Positions 8,155 to 16,431 of a stretch of 41,284 nucleotides of DNA are shown here, in pieces. Where the stretch lies: contig DUFB01000052.1 in the NCBI GenBank assembly GCA_011192005.1, positions 1 to 41,284 of the forward strand, given 5' to 3'. A model generated the notes under the pieces. It was not told where the DNA came from. It saw only the letters and a list, made by a program, of their open reading frames with translations, and made no database searches. Made by a program: the position numbers and the translations under genes. The stretch comes from Dehalococcoidia bacterium (GTDB taxonomy: Bacteria; Chloroflexota; Dehalococcoidia; Dehalococcoidales; RBG-16-60-22). Position 1 is the first letter of the stretch, and the number at the start of each line of letters is the position of its first letter.

Positions 8155-10812
8155 TTATCTCCCACAGCAGTGCTTGTATTTTTTACCGCTGCCGCAGGGA
8201 CAGGGGTCGTTGCGGCCGATTTTCCTGCTGCCGGCAGCTTTGACGGGCTTTTTATCGCCTTTAGAACCCAGCGAGGCGGCCGCCATAGGCGACTGGGTCT
8301 GGGTAGGGGGTTTGCCTCTTTCCTGTATCCTGACGTGGAAGATGGTGCGGGCGATATCGTGGCGGATGTTCTCTTTAAGCTGCTCGAAGTACGCATAACC
8401 CGAGCTCCGGTAAGCATCCGTGGACTTCATCTGGCGGAGGCCGGCCCATCCCGCCTGAAGCCTCTCGTGCTCCATCTGCGTGAGGTGCTCCACCCAGAGC
8501 CGGTCAATGACCTGGAGCATGACCAGTCGTTCGAGCATACGCATGCGGTCGGCGCCGATTTCCTTTTCCTTCTCCTCGTAATAAGCTCCGGCCGCCTCGA
8601 TAAGCTTTTCCGCGATTTCCCCGGGCTTCATCTCGACGAGGGAATCAGGGTCGAAGGAGCGCGGGAGGGGGAAAATATTGCCGATATCCACGAGCAGACC
8701 GGGAATATCCCAGTCAAGGCCGTGCGTATTGCCGAGTCGTGAGTTAACCATTGCTCTTATCTCGTCGGAGACCATATCGAGGATATTCGACTTGAGGTCG
8801 GCGCCGCCGAGTATCTTGCGGCGTTCCTCATAAATCAGCTCGCGGTGTTTGTTGACGACATCATCATATTCAACGAGGTGCTTGCGTATATCGAAATGAT
8901 AGCCCTCGACTCGCTTCTGGACATCGGTAATCAGCCGGTTAATGACGGCGTTCTCGATGGGAGTTTCCTCGTCCATGCCCGCCCAGCCCATGATACCTTT
9001 GAGGCGGTCGCCGCCGAATCTCTTGACGATATCATCCTCCAGCGAGAGGAAGAAACGCGAGCGTCCGGGGTCGCCCTGACGGCCTGACCGACCGCGGAGC
9101 TGGTTATCAATACGGCGGGCATCGTGGCGCTCTGTACCGATAATCTGAAGTCCGCCTTTTTCAATTATCTCGTCGTGCTTCCGCTGCCACTCCTTCTCGT
9201 CAACGGCATCGTGGCTGCCTCCCAGCAGGATATCGACACCGCGTCCGGCCATGTTGGTAGCGACGGTGACGGCACCGGGTTCCCCGGCGCGGGCGATAAT
9301 CTCGCCCTCCCTGGTATGCTCCTTGGCGTTGAGGACTTTACAGGCAATACCCTGCCTCTTGAGAAGGTCGCTGAGGTACTCCGACTTCTCGATAGATACG
9401 GTGCCGACCAGTACAGGCAATCCCTCATCGTGCAGCTTTTTTATCTCGTTAACAACGGCGCGGAACTTGCCTTCCTCGGTCTTGTATATCTGGTCGGGCA
9501 AATCCTCGCGAATCATCGGCTCATTGGTGGGAATTTCCGTTACCTCGAGTTTGTATATCTTGTGGAACTCTTCAGCCTCGGTGGCGGCCGTACCGGTCAT
9601 TCCCGCCAGCTTCTCGTACATGCGGAAGTAGTTCTGGATGGTTATGGTGGCATAGGTCATGCTCTCCCGCTGAATCTTGACATGCTCTTTGGCTTCGATA
9701 GCCTGGTGGAGTCCGTCGGAATAGCGCCGACCGTACATTTTCCTGCCGGTGAACTCGTCGACGATGACGACTTCTCCACCCGGTTCGACAACATACTCCC
9801 TATCCCGTTTATATATCACCTGGGCTTTGAGAGCGTTGTCCAGATAGCGGGTGAGGACGTGGTTCTCGGGGTCGTAGAGGTTGGGCGACTTAAGCAAGCC
9901 TTCACGCCGGAGCATCTTCTCCATGCTGTTCATACCGTTTTCGGTGAGGCTGACGGTACGGGATTTGGCATCGATCGAATAATCCTCTTCAGCGCGGAGT
10001 CGGGGCACGATGCGGGCAAAGACCTGATATATCTCTCCGGACTCCTCAGCGGGGGCGCTGATGATGAGGGGAGTACGCGCTTCATCGATAAGGAGGTTAT
10101 CAGCCTCGTCGACGATGGCATAGTAGAGCTCGCGCTGAACCGCCTGAGACAGGTCGACCACCATGTTATCGCGGAGGTAATCGAAGCCGAAATCACTGCT
10201 GGTACCGTAAACGACATCGGCCTGATAGGCCTCTTTACGCGAAATGGGCTTGAAATGAGGCCAGCGGGCGTCATCGGAATCGTAATCGGGATCGTAGAGA
10301 CGGGCGGGGGTATGCTCATCGGGGTTCTGCATGGGGTAAATACTGACGACACTCACACCCAGGGCATGATAAATCGGACCCATCCAGTAGGGGTCGCGCC
10401 GTGCCAGATAGTCGTTGACCGTCACCAAGTGCACCCCCCTGCCGGTAAGGGAGTTGAGGTAAAGGGGCAGGGTAGCCACCAGTGTTTTACCCTCACCGGT
10501 TTTCATCTCGGCAATCTTGCCCTGGTGCAGGGCGACGCCACCGATTAACTGCACGTCGAAGTGGCGCTGGCCCAGGGTACGCCTGGCAGCCTCACGCACG
10601 GCGGCAAAGGCTTCGGGCAACAAATCATCAAGGGACGTACCTTCCTGATGCCTTTTCTTGAACTGGTCAGTTTTGGCACGAAGGTCAGCATCGCTGAGTT
10701 TCTCATATTCGGGCTCCAGCGCGTTTATCCTGTCCACATAAGGCTGGAGCCGTTTTAGCTCTTTCTCGTTGGAATCAAGGAATTTACTCAGGAACTTAAC
10801 CACTGTTCTCAC
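8155..10812 (-). CDS. secA: Preprotein translocase ATPase SecA
   Basis: SecA is the cytosolic motor that drives unfolded preproteins through SecYEG. The 885-residue protein has Walker A as MKTGEGKT (about residue 105), the Walker B/DEAD region VDEADNLLIDEARTP near 210, and helicase motif VI GRSGRQGDPGRSRFFLSLEDD. The C-terminal zinc SEC-C motif is CPCGSGKKYKHCC at the very end. The start is uncertain: GTG 10812 or the in-frame GTG 10803; the latter gives the more usual MVKFLSKFLDSNEKELK. It overlaps the DUF2007 gene upstream by 17 bases and is followed after 2 bases by the 95-residue gene. The motor residues look intact. Confidence 0.97.
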   Translation of the reverse strand: MRTVVKFLSKFLDSNEKELKRLQPYVDRINALEPEYEKLSDADLRAKTDQFKKRHQEGTSLDDLLPEAFAAVREAARRTLGQRHFDVQLIGGVALHQGKIAEMKTGEGKTLVATLPLYLNSLTGRGVHLVTVNDYLARRDPYWMGPIYHALGVSVVSIYPMQNPDEHTPARLYDPDYDSDDARWPHFKPISRKEAYQADVVYGTSSDFGFDYLRDNMVVDLSQAVQRELYYAIVDEADNLLIDEARTPLIISAPAEESGEIYQVFARIVPRLRAEEDYSIDAKSRTVSLTENGMNSMEKMLRREGLLKSPNLYDPENHVLTRYLDNALKAQVIYKRDREYVVEPGGEVVIVDEFTGRKMYGRRYSDGLHQAIEAKEHVKIQRESMTYATITIQNYFRMYEKLAGMTGTAATEAEEFHKIYKLEVTEIPTNEPMIREDLPDQIYKTEEGKFRAVVNEIKKLHDEGLPVLVGTVSIEKSEYLSDLLKRQGIACKVLNAKEHTREGEIIARAGEPGAVTVATNMAGRGVDILLGGSHDAVDEKEWQRKHDEIIEKGGLQIIGTERHDARRIDNQLRGRSGRQGDPGRSRFFLSLEDDIVKRFGGDRLKGIMGWAGMDEETPIENAVINRLITDVQKRVEGYHFDIRKHLVEYDDVVNKHRELIYEERRKILGGADLKSNILDMVSDEIRAMVNSRLGNTHGLDWDIPGLLVDIGNIFPLPRSFDPDSLVEMKPGEIAEKLIEAAGAYYEEKEKEIGADRMRMLERLVMLQVIDRLWVEHLTQMEHERLQAGWAGLRQMKSTDAYRSSGYAYFEQLKENIRHDIARTIFHVRIQERGKPPTQTQSPMAAASLGSKGDKKPVKAAGSRKIGRNDPCPCGSGKKYKHCCGR

Positions 10813-11026
10813 TCACGATAAGGTTTTTGGCTTCCTCAGCCATGGATTCCAGCACCATCACCTTGACTTCCCCCATACCGTCGACGGTAAAAAGGTGAAC
10901 CGAAGGGGACGCGTGAGACTTTAAGAAGCAGGGTATGCCATAGCTTTCCAGCAGACTTTTAATCACCTGCGCTTCCATCTCGTTAGGTGCTTTATAGACC
11001 TGAACCATCTTCTCTTTACTACTCAA
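10796..11026 (-). CDS. DUF2007-type small protein
   Basis: A 76-residue protein matching the DUF2007 (putative prokaryotic signal-transducing) family, whose function is not established. The diagnostic start is VQVYKAPNEMEAQVIKSLLESYGIPCFL, followed by a strand-rich half (VKVMVLESMAEEAKNLI) giving a ferredoxin-like fold. Two starts are possible. TTG 11026 has AGGAG seven bases upstream and overlaps the end of prs; ATG 11008 gives 70 residues with a weaker site. The stop lies inside the first codons of secA, so prs, this gene and secA form one tightly overlapping unit. Confidence 0.8.
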   Translation of the reverse strand: MSSKEKMVQVYKAPNEMEAQVIKSLLESYGIPCFLKSHASPSVHLFTVDGMGEVKVMVLESMAEEAKNLIVSENSG

Positions 11027-11957
11027 ACATAGCTCCTACGGACTGCCCGGTGTGAATACGCCTGATAGCCTCACCCAGCAGCGGGGCAATCGACAGCACA
11101 GTAATCTTGTCTTTCAGCTTGCCATCCCTGACCGGGACAGTGTTGGTTACCACCACCTCTTCCAGCTTACTGGTAGCAATCCTATCCACCGCCGGGTTAG
11201 AAAAAATGGGGTGGGTACAACAGGCATATATTTTACTGGCTCCACGTTTCACGAGGGTATCAGTTACCCCCATCATGGAGCCGGCGGTATCGATTTCATC
11301 ATCGACGATGATAGCCACCTTATCCTTAACATCACCGATGACGTTAAGTGTCTCGGTGCGGTCATCATTACCGAGTCGTCTTTTTTCCATAATTGCCAGA
11401 GGGGCATTAAGCTTGGCAGCCACATCACGGGCACGCTTGGTAGCGCCGATATCGGCGGCAACGATGACAATATCACCGTAATCAGTTTTGGCGAAATAGT
11501 CGGCGATGAGGTAAACGGCAGTGAGTTCATCGACCGGTATATTAAAGAAACCCTGAATCTGGGCAGCATGCAGATCAACAGTAAGCATACGATTGGCACC
11601 GGAAATGGTAAGCAGGTCAGCTACAAGCCTGGCGGTGATGGGTACGCGGGGCTGGTCTTTCCGGTCACTGCGACCGTAGGCATAATAGGGGATAACAGCG
11701 GTAATTCTACTGGCGGAGGCGCGTTTCATGGCGTCTATCATGATGAGGAGCTCCATGAGATTACTGTTGACGGGAGGGCAGATGGGTTGAACGATAAATG
11801 CGTCCCGCTCCCGGACATTCTCCAGGATACGAACAAAGGTATTTTCATTACTGAACTGAAACACTTCACACTTGCCCAGCGATATGCCCAGATAATCGGT
11901 AATTTCTTTTGCCAGTTCAGGATGGGCATTGCCGGAGAATACCCTTAATTCTTCCAT
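11019..11957 (-). CDS. prs: Ribose-phosphate pyrophosphokinase (PRPP synthetase)
   Basis: Prs makes 5-phosphoribosyl 1-pyrophosphate from ribose 5-phosphate and ATP, feeding purine, pyrimidine, NAD, His and Trp synthesis. The 312-residue length is typical of class I enzymes. Visible features are VFSGNAHPELAKEI at the start, the catalytic flexible loop YGRSDRKDQPR near residue 98, the ATP-site stretch VDLHAAQIQGFF near 128 and the PRPP-binding loop VDDEIDTAGSM near 217 (canonical DDxxDTGGT, with Ala for one Gly). The ATG has AAGGAG upstream. A possible TATAAT -10 lies on the minus strand at 12003-11998, but no good -35 is visible. It leads the secA cluster. Confidence 0.96.
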   Translation of the reverse strand: MEELRVFSGNAHPELAKEITDYLGISLGKCEVFQFSNENTFVRILENVRERDAFIVQPICPPVNSNLMELLIMIDAMKRASASRITAVIPYYAYGRSDRKDQPRVPITARLVADLLTISGANRMLTVDLHAAQIQGFFNIPVDELTAVYLIADYFAKTDYGDIVIVAADIGATKRARDVAAKLNAPLAIMEKRRLGNDDRTETLNVIGDVKDKVAIIVDDEIDTAGSMMGVTDTLVKRGASKIYACCTHPIFSNPAVDRIATSKLEEVVVTNTVPVRDGKLKDKITVLSIAPLLGEAIRRIHTGQSVGAMFE

Positions 11958-12197
11958 CGGTTATCTCCTTAACTCAGCATTGGGTTACCGCACCCTTATT
12001 ATAGCACTATTTTATACCTGACTCACCCCTTTTTTATCCTCTACCGGCGTGGTTTTCAGGAGGCAGGCAGGGATAAACAGACCGAAAACCAACTGCACGC
12101 GGCGGAAGACCATAATTGTGACTTATATCATAGCGCTGCCAGCGGTTTAACGATAGTATTATCACATAGAAAAAATTATCACTGATGCAGGAAAGAA

Positions 12198-12413
12198 GTG
12201 ACAGGCATGTACGATAAGTGCCCCAGCAAAAGTATACGGAACCTGAAATCGGTGATAAAAATATGCAGGAGCTGCGGTGCCGAGGTGGAGATGTTCTCCG
12301 ATGAACCGAGGGTGAGGTGCAGAAATTGCCGGCAATTCGTCTATAAAGACCAGCTGCCATACCGTATCGAGGGAGATACAGGCGCAGCCGCAACCGAGAG
12401 AATAAGGGCGTAA
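12198..12413 (+). CDS. Small zinc-ribbon-like protein
   Basis: A 71-residue protein with two CxxC pairs, CRSCG and CRNCR, separated by a short acidic strand (AEVEMFSDEPRVR), plus an N-terminal Cys in YDKCPSKSIRNLK. This resembles a family of small Cys-rich proteins in anaerobic bacteria and archaea that begin with CPGQ/CPS and carry the same Cys-x2-Cys, EVE-F-D and Cys-x2-Cys layout. Zinc binding is likely; function is unknown. GTG 12198 has AGGA five bases upstream; ATG 12207 is an alternative but lacks a well-spaced site. It stands alone, and a promoter for the next gene starts 3 bases after its stop. Confidence 0.7.
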   Translation: MTGMYDKCPSKSIRNLKSVIKICRSCGAEVEMFSDEPRVRCRNCRQFVYKDQLPYRIEGDTGAAATERIRA

Positions 12414-12415
12414 AA

Positions 12416-12443
12416 TTGACAAAAATATTGATTCAGGTATAAT
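12416..12443 (+). promoter_or_regulatory. Sigma-70-type promoter for the SnoaL-like gene
   Basis: A perfect TTGACA (12416-12421) and a perfect TATAAT (12438-12443) are separated by 16 bases. Transcription would start near 12450, leaving a leader of about 140 bases before the ATG at 12592. No other ORF or clear hairpin is visible in that leader. Confidence 0.8.
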
Positions 12444-12591
12444 TTACATGCCTGGATAAACAACCGAATACTCTGGCAATATGTTGAGGCGTTACGGAAA
12501 AACAATAAGGACATCAGAGCTTGTTGATATTTAGCGAGGACTGGTGTCTTTTCTTTTATAGAGAATTCAAGAATGAAACGGAGAAATCATA

Positions 12592-12978
12592 ATGTCAATC
12601 GAAGAGAATAAGGCTCTGGTTCGGCACTTCAGCGAACTTATCAACAAACATGATTTCAACGCTATTAGCGATTTGATGGTCCCCGAATTCGTCGCTCACC
12701 GTACCACCTACGATATGTCCCGGGACGACTGGGAAGAAGAAGGCAAGATGTTGTTTGCTACGTACCCCGACCTGGAGCATATCCAAGAGCACATAGTGGC
12801 TGAGGGAGACAAAGTAGCCTGGCGTGAAATTTACAGAGGTACTCACAGTCGTATGGGCAAGAAGGTGGAGTGGATTAATACCTACATAGTCAGAATAGCC
12901 AACGGTAAACTGTCAGAAGCCTGGGGCACGATAGACTCTCTGAATTTAATGCAGCAGCTTGACGTAGTGCCTGAGTAA
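12592..12978 (+). CDS. SnoaL-like / NTF2-fold protein
   Basis: A 128-residue protein of the SnoaL-like, NTF2-fold superfamily. The opening EENKALVRHFSELINKHDFNAISDLMVPEFVAH, the centre MLFATYPDLEHIQEHIVAEGDKVAWREIYRGTH and the ending GKLSEAWGTIDSLNLMQQL are the usual cone-shaped pocket strands and helices. Family members include polyketide cyclases, ester cyclases and many proteins of unknown substrate, so no reaction should be assigned. GGAG lies 8 bases before the ATG. It has its own strong promoter and is monocistronic: the next gene, cysK, converges 21 bases downstream. Confidence 0.83.
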   Translation: MSIEENKALVRHFSELINKHDFNAISDLMVPEFVAHRTTYDMSRDDWEEEGKMLFATYPDLEHIQEHIVAEGDKVAWREIYRGTHSRMGKKVEWINTYIVRIANGKLSEAWGTIDSLNLMQQLDVVPE

Positions 12979-12999
12979 ACAAGGAGAAACCCCGTCCGC

Positions 13000-13923
13000 C
13001 TAGGGTGGACACTTGGCGCAGAAAGAACGGAAGAGGGTGGTGCTGAGGTAGCGGTCACCCCGGTCGGGGAGGATAACAGCAATGGTGCCCTCTTTCATAT
13101 TCTTGGCTACCTGTAAAGCTCCCGCCACAGCAGCGCCGCTGGACATGCCGACCAGGAGACCTTCCTTCAAAGCCAACAGCCTTGACATCTCGAAAGCTTC
13201 GCCGTCTTCAATGGTTATCTTATCATCGAGACCATCAGGGTTAAAAATGCCGGGAACGGCGCTCTCGACCATGTTTTTCAGGCCCTGAATGGTGTGCCCT
13301 TGTGTGGGCTCAACGCCGATGATTTTAACCCCGGGTTTCTTCTCCTTCAGATACTTGCCCACGCCCATCAGCGTCCCGGTAGTGCCCATACCCGCCACGA
13401 AGACATCGACTTCACCATCGGTCTGTTCCCAGATTTCCGGTCCGGTTGTCCTGTAATGGGCCAGCGAATTACTCTCATTCTCAAACTGGTTGGGCATATA
13501 GTATTTATCCGGTTCGTTTTTATATGCCTGATGGGCACGCTCGATAGCGCCATCGACGCCCTCTTTCGCGGGGGTGAGGACAACATCGGCGCCATAAGCC
13601 CGCAGGACCAGCTGCCTTTCCGTGCTGACGCATTCGGGCATGAAAAGAGTTACGTTATAACCCTTTACCGTGCCAATCATCGCCATGGCGATTCCCATAT
13701 TTCCGGAGGTAGGCTCGACGATGGTCTTGCTGCGGGTAAGCTCGCCGGACTCCTCGGCGCTATTTATCATGAAAAGGGCGGGGCGGTCCTTGACAGAACC
13801 GCCGGGATTGGCACCTTCCATCTTGGCAATAATCCTCACCCGCCTGTTGCCGTTAAGTTGCGTCAGTTCTACGGCGGGGGTATTGCCGATTATTTTTAAA
13901 ACGTCGATATTTTTTACTTTCAT
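13000..13923 (-). CDS. cysK: Cysteine synthase (O-acetylserine sulfhydrylase family)
   Basis: A PLP-dependent beta-family enzyme expected to make cysteine from O-acetylserine (or a related activated serine) and sulfide. The 307 residues include NPGGSVKDRPA with the PLP lysine near residue 42, the substrate loop EPTSGNMGIAMA, the phosphate-binding GMGTTGTLMGVG and the C-terminal GMSSGAAVAGAL. The substrate loop has Met where many CysK proteins have Thr (SGNTG), so CysM-like or other donor preference is possible. I prefer ATG 13923 to GTG 13932 because AGGTGAG lies directly upstream. No CBS regulatory domain is present. It follows glyA on the same strand by 26 bases, making a serine-use pair. 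Confidence 0.9.
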   Translation of the reverse strand: MKVKNIDVLKIIGNTPAVELTQLNGNRRVRIIAKMEGANPGGSVKDRPALFMINSAEESGELTRSKTIVEPTSGNMGIAMAMIGTVKGYNVTLFMPECVSTERQLVLRAYGADVVLTPAKEGVDGAIERAHQAYKNEPDKYYMPNQFENESNSLAHYRTTGPEIWEQTDGEVDVFVAGMGTTGTLMGVGKYLKEKKPGVKIIGVEPTQGHTIQGLKNMVESAVPGIFNPDGLDDKITIEDGEAFEMSRLLALKEGLLVGMSSGAAVAGALQVAKNMKEGTIAVILPDRGDRYLSTTLFRSFCAKCPP

Positions 13924-13949
13924 ATATCTCACCTGAACTAAAGATATTA

Positions 13950-15194
13950 TCAGTCATCAATGCCGGGCACGGGAAAACCACTACACATATGCTCCACTTC
14001 CTGCCTCACCTCCCGACGGACTTTCTCGTCATCGGGACTGTTGAGCACCCGCACAATAAATCCGGCGATAAGCTTCATCTCGTCTTTCCCGAAGCCGCGC
14101 GTGGTTACCGCGGGAGTCCCCAGCCTGACGCCGCTGGTAATCGCTGGTGGACGCGAGTCAAAGGGGATGGAGTTCTTATTGGTGATAATTCCGGCCGCCT
14201 CGAGAGCCATCCGGGCATGGGCGCCGGTCACACTGGTCGGGGTAAGGTCAACCAGGATAAGGTGATTGTCCGTGCCACCGGATACGAGGCGCAATCCCAG
14301 CTTCTGCAATTCGACGGCCAGAGCCAGGGCGTTTCCGATAACAGCTTTCTGGTAATCGACGAATTCCGGCTTCATGGCCTCGTGAAAGGCAACGGCCTTG
14401 GCGGCAAGAATATGCATCAGGGGTTTCCCCTGCATCCGGGGGAAAACGGCATTGTCAATAGCATCAGCCAGCTCCGAGCGGCAGAGGATAAAACCACCGC
14501 TGGTTCCCCGCAACGATTTATGGGCGGTAGAGGTGACGACATCGGCATAGAGGACGGGGGTGGGGTGAACGCCCGCCGCCACCATCCCGGCGATATGAGC
14601 CATATCGACCATGAGTTTCGCGCCGACGGAATCGGCGATACGGCGGAACCGCTCGAAGTCGATAACCCGGGGATAAGCGGTAGCCCCGGTAACAATCAGC
14701 TTGGGCTTATGCTCTTTGGCCAGTCTTTTGACTTCAGGATAATCGATACGCTCGGTCTCGCGGTTGACACCGTAGTGAACGAACTTATACGACCTGCCGG
14801 AAAAGGTTATGGGCGAGCCGTGGGAGAGGTGCCCGCCGTGGGCCAGGTCCATAGCCATGACGGTATCGCCGTAATCGAGCATGGCGAAATAGGCTGCCAT
14901 ATTAGCCTGGGAGCCGCTGTGGGGTTGGACATTGGCGTGCTCGGCGTGAAAGAGCTCCTTAGCGCGATCGATAGCCAACATCTCGATTTCATCCACGTTC
15001 TCGCAGCCGCCGTAGTAGCGCCTGCCGGGATAGCCTTCGGCGTACTTGTAGGTAAGGTAAGAGCCCTGGGCTTCCAGCACGGCTCGGCTTACGTAGTTCT
15101 CCGAGGCGATGAGGTTAATGGTGCGGCGCTGCCGCTCCTGGTCAGCCTCAATGATGCGGCTTATCTCAGGATCAGATTTGCTTAAGAAACTCAT
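13950..15194 (-). CDS. glyA: Serine hydroxymethyltransferase
   Basis: GlyA interconverts serine and glycine with tetrahydrofolate, supplying C1 units. The 414-residue protein is standard length. Visible motifs are the N-terminal [17 protein letters not shown], the tetrameric-interface [13 protein letters not shown], the PLP-lysine segment [13 protein letters not shown] near 229 and the C-terminal [14 protein letters not shown] use ATG 15194 (MSFLSKSD) and not an upstream GTG at 15224, because GAGGAG lies 8 bases before 15194 and the extra residues have no family match. It is first in a two-gene unit with cysK. A candidate minus-strand promoter is described at 15229-15258. Confidence 0.96.
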   Translation of the reverse strand: MSFLSKSDPEISRIIEADQERQRRTINLIASENYVSRAVLEAQGSYLTYKYAEGYPGRRYYGGCENVDEIEMLAIDRAKELFHAEHANVQPHSGSQANMAAYFAMLDYGDTVMAMDLAHGGHLSHGSPITFSGRSYKFVHYGVNRETERIDYPEVKRLAKEHKPKLIVTGATAYPRVIDFERFRRIADSVGAKLMVDMAHIAGMVAAGVHPTPVLYADVVTSTAHKSLRGTSGGFILCRSELADAIDNAVFPRMQGKPLMHILAAKAVAFHEAMKPEFVDYQKAVIGNALALAVELQKLGLRLVSGGTDNHLILVDLTPTSVTGAHARMALEAAGIITNKNSIPFDSRPPAITSGVRLGTPAVTTRGFGKDEMKLIAGFIVRVLNSPDDEKVRREVRQEVEHMCSGFPVPGIDD

Positions 15195-15228
15195 TGCAAA
15201 ATCTCCTCGGGATGGGGACACCATAAAT

Positions 15229-15258
15229 AGTCTACAACTGAGACTGTGGGAGTGTCAA
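15229..15258 (-). promoter_or_regulatory. Candidate promoter for glyA-cysK
   Basis: Read on the minus strand: TTGACA at 15258-15253, an 18-base spacer, then TAGACT at 15234-15229. Transcription would start about 30 bases before the glyA ATG. The -35 is perfect and the -10 has four of six consensus bases. Confidence 0.5.
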
Positions 15259-15359
15259 TTTAGGGGGATGATAAGGGGGAATATTATCGGACAGTCTGCT
15301 GATGATACGAGGGCGGCTTGGGTGGGAATAGATAACTAAAAAAGGGTGAGGAAAAATGC

Positions 15360-15388
15360 TTGACAAGGTATAATCAAGTGACTATACT
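15360..15388 (+). promoter_or_regulatory. Sigma-70-type promoter for the alpha/beta hydrolase gene
   Basis: TTGACA at 15360-15365, a 17-base spacer and TATACT at 15383-15388. The predicted start is about 40 bases before the ribosome-binding site TGGGAGGTG (15424-15432) of the hydrolase gene. Confidence 0.75.
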
Positions 15389-15436
15389 AAGATACTTTTA
15401 TGTCCACTTAATAATTCCATAGCTGGGAGGTGAAAA

Positions 15437-16246
15437 ATGCCAAAGGTAAAAGTAGGCGATATAAACATGTACTATGAGGTGCACGGTGAGGGAGAGCCGC
15501 TGGTGCTGGTTACAGGTGTTGGTGGAAACCTTACCCGCTGGTTCCGGAGCATATCGGGACTATCCAAGGAATACCAGGTTATCGTTTTTGATAACCGGGG
15601 CATGGGAAGGACGGATATACCAGACATACCTTATAGCATGGAGATGATGGCGGATGATACAGTGGGATTGATGGATGCAGTTGGGATAGATAAAGCATAT
15701 CTCTTCGGTCATTCTATGGGAGGGGTAATAGGACAGTGTTTTGGTCTCCGCCATCCGGACAGACTCATTTGCCTGATGTTGGGTAGTACCATTCCCGGTG
15801 GTCACCACAGCGCCTGGGGAAATGCTCAATCACCCGTTACAGAGTCTAACAGCAACCTAAGCCCAGAAGAGCAGTTACGTCTGAAATTAACCAATGTATT
15901 CAGCCAGCGATTTATTGAAAATAATCCTGATGTTATGGAGGAAATCATCAGGAATTGGTTAAGGTATCCAATTGATCCCGCTGCTTTCGGTCGCCAGTGG
16001 GATGCTTTAATGGCATATGATGCCTATGACCGACTACCCGAGATTACCGCCCCGACACTGGTCATTCATGGTTCCGACGACCAGATACTACTGGCGGAGA
16101 ACGGACATACCATCGCCTCCCGGATACCGGGTGCGGAGCTGGTGATTATGGAAGGCGTAGGACATAACATTTATTCCGAAGCCCCGGAGGAACTGAATAG
16201 GATACTCATCAACTTTATGAAGCGGCACTCGACCTCAAAGGCTTGA
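15437..16246 (+). CDS. Alpha/beta-fold hydrolase
   Basis: A 269-residue serine hydrolase of unknown substrate. The oxyanion region is VLVTGVGGNLTRWF, followed by VIVFDNRGMGRTD, the nucleophile elbow GHSMGG near residue 93, the acid in HGSDDQI near 215 and the catalytic His in EGVGHNIYSEAP near 242. The triad is complete. Candidates in this group include esterases, 3-oxoadipate enol-lactonase-like and haloperoxidase-like enzymes; I cannot choose between them. No signal peptide, so it is cytosolic. A strong ribosome-binding site and its own promoter suggest independent expression; the pyrG promoter starts inside its last codons. Confidence 0.9.
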   Translation: MPKVKVGDINMYYEVHGEGEPLVLVTGVGGNLTRWFRSISGLSKEYQVIVFDNRGMGRTDIPDIPYSMEMMADDTVGLMDAVGIDKAYLFGHSMGGVIGQCFGLRHPDRLICLMLGSTIPGGHHSAWGNAQSPVTESNSNLSPEEQLRLKLTNVFSQRFIENNPDVMEEIIRNWLRYPIDPAAFGRQWDALMAYDAYDRLPEITAPTLVIHGSDDQILLAENGHTIASRIPGAELVIMEGVGHNIYSEAPEELNRILINFMKRHSTSKA

Positions 16247-16271
16247 CAAATGAAATTTTCGTCTCTATAAT
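16243..16271 (+). promoter_or_regulatory. Perfect-consensus promoter for pyrG
   Basis: TTGACA at 16243-16248, exactly 17 bases, and TATAAT at 16266-16271: a complete match to the housekeeping sigma consensus. The -35 overlaps the stop codon of the hydrolase gene. The predicted start near 16278 leaves a leader of roughly 150 bases before the pyrG ATG at 16432. The initial transcribed bases are A-rich then CCCCC, not the G-run of the Bacillus pyrG reiteration mechanism. Confidence 0.85.
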
Positions 16272-16385
16272 TAAAAGAAACCCCCACTTCTTTCCAAAAG
16301 TCATTTCTTAATTTTAGTGCAAATAGTATTACCCGAGGCACTTGTGACAGAATCCCGGAGCAATATCCAGCGATATTTCCAATAG

Positions 16386-16413
16386 TAATAACTGGAGACA
16401 TTCCAGATTATTA
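16386..16413 (+). promoter_or_regulatory. Leader hairpin next to the pyrG ribosome-binding site
   Basis: An 11-base-pair stem with one bulged A (16407) pairs 16386-16396 with 16402-16413 around a five-base loop (GACAT). It ends directly before AGAGG (16414-16418), the only purine-rich site upstream of the ATG at 16432. There is no U-run after it, so a role in translation or mRNA stability fits better than termination. Confidence 0.45.
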
Positions 16414-16431
16414 AGAGGCTGGTTCTCGTAT

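Noticed and set aside
9124-10548. Long plus-strand open frame of 474 codons opposite secA
   Set aside because: It is a shadow of the GC-rich secA coding strand. It has no recognisable domains and the secA motifs on the other strand are unambiguous.
11052-11948. Plus-strand open frame of 298 codons opposite prs
   Set aside because: Shadow of prs, with no supporting domains and no plausible regulation.
12994-13010. Stem GTCCGCC-TAG-GGTGGAC as a terminator between the SnoaL-like gene and cysK
   Set aside because: It has a G-U pair, no T-run on either strand, and lies mostly in the cysK coding end.
13989-15185. Plus-strand open frame of 398 codons opposite glyA
   Set aside because: Shadow of glyA; no family features, and the glyA frame carries all the PLP-enzyme signatures.
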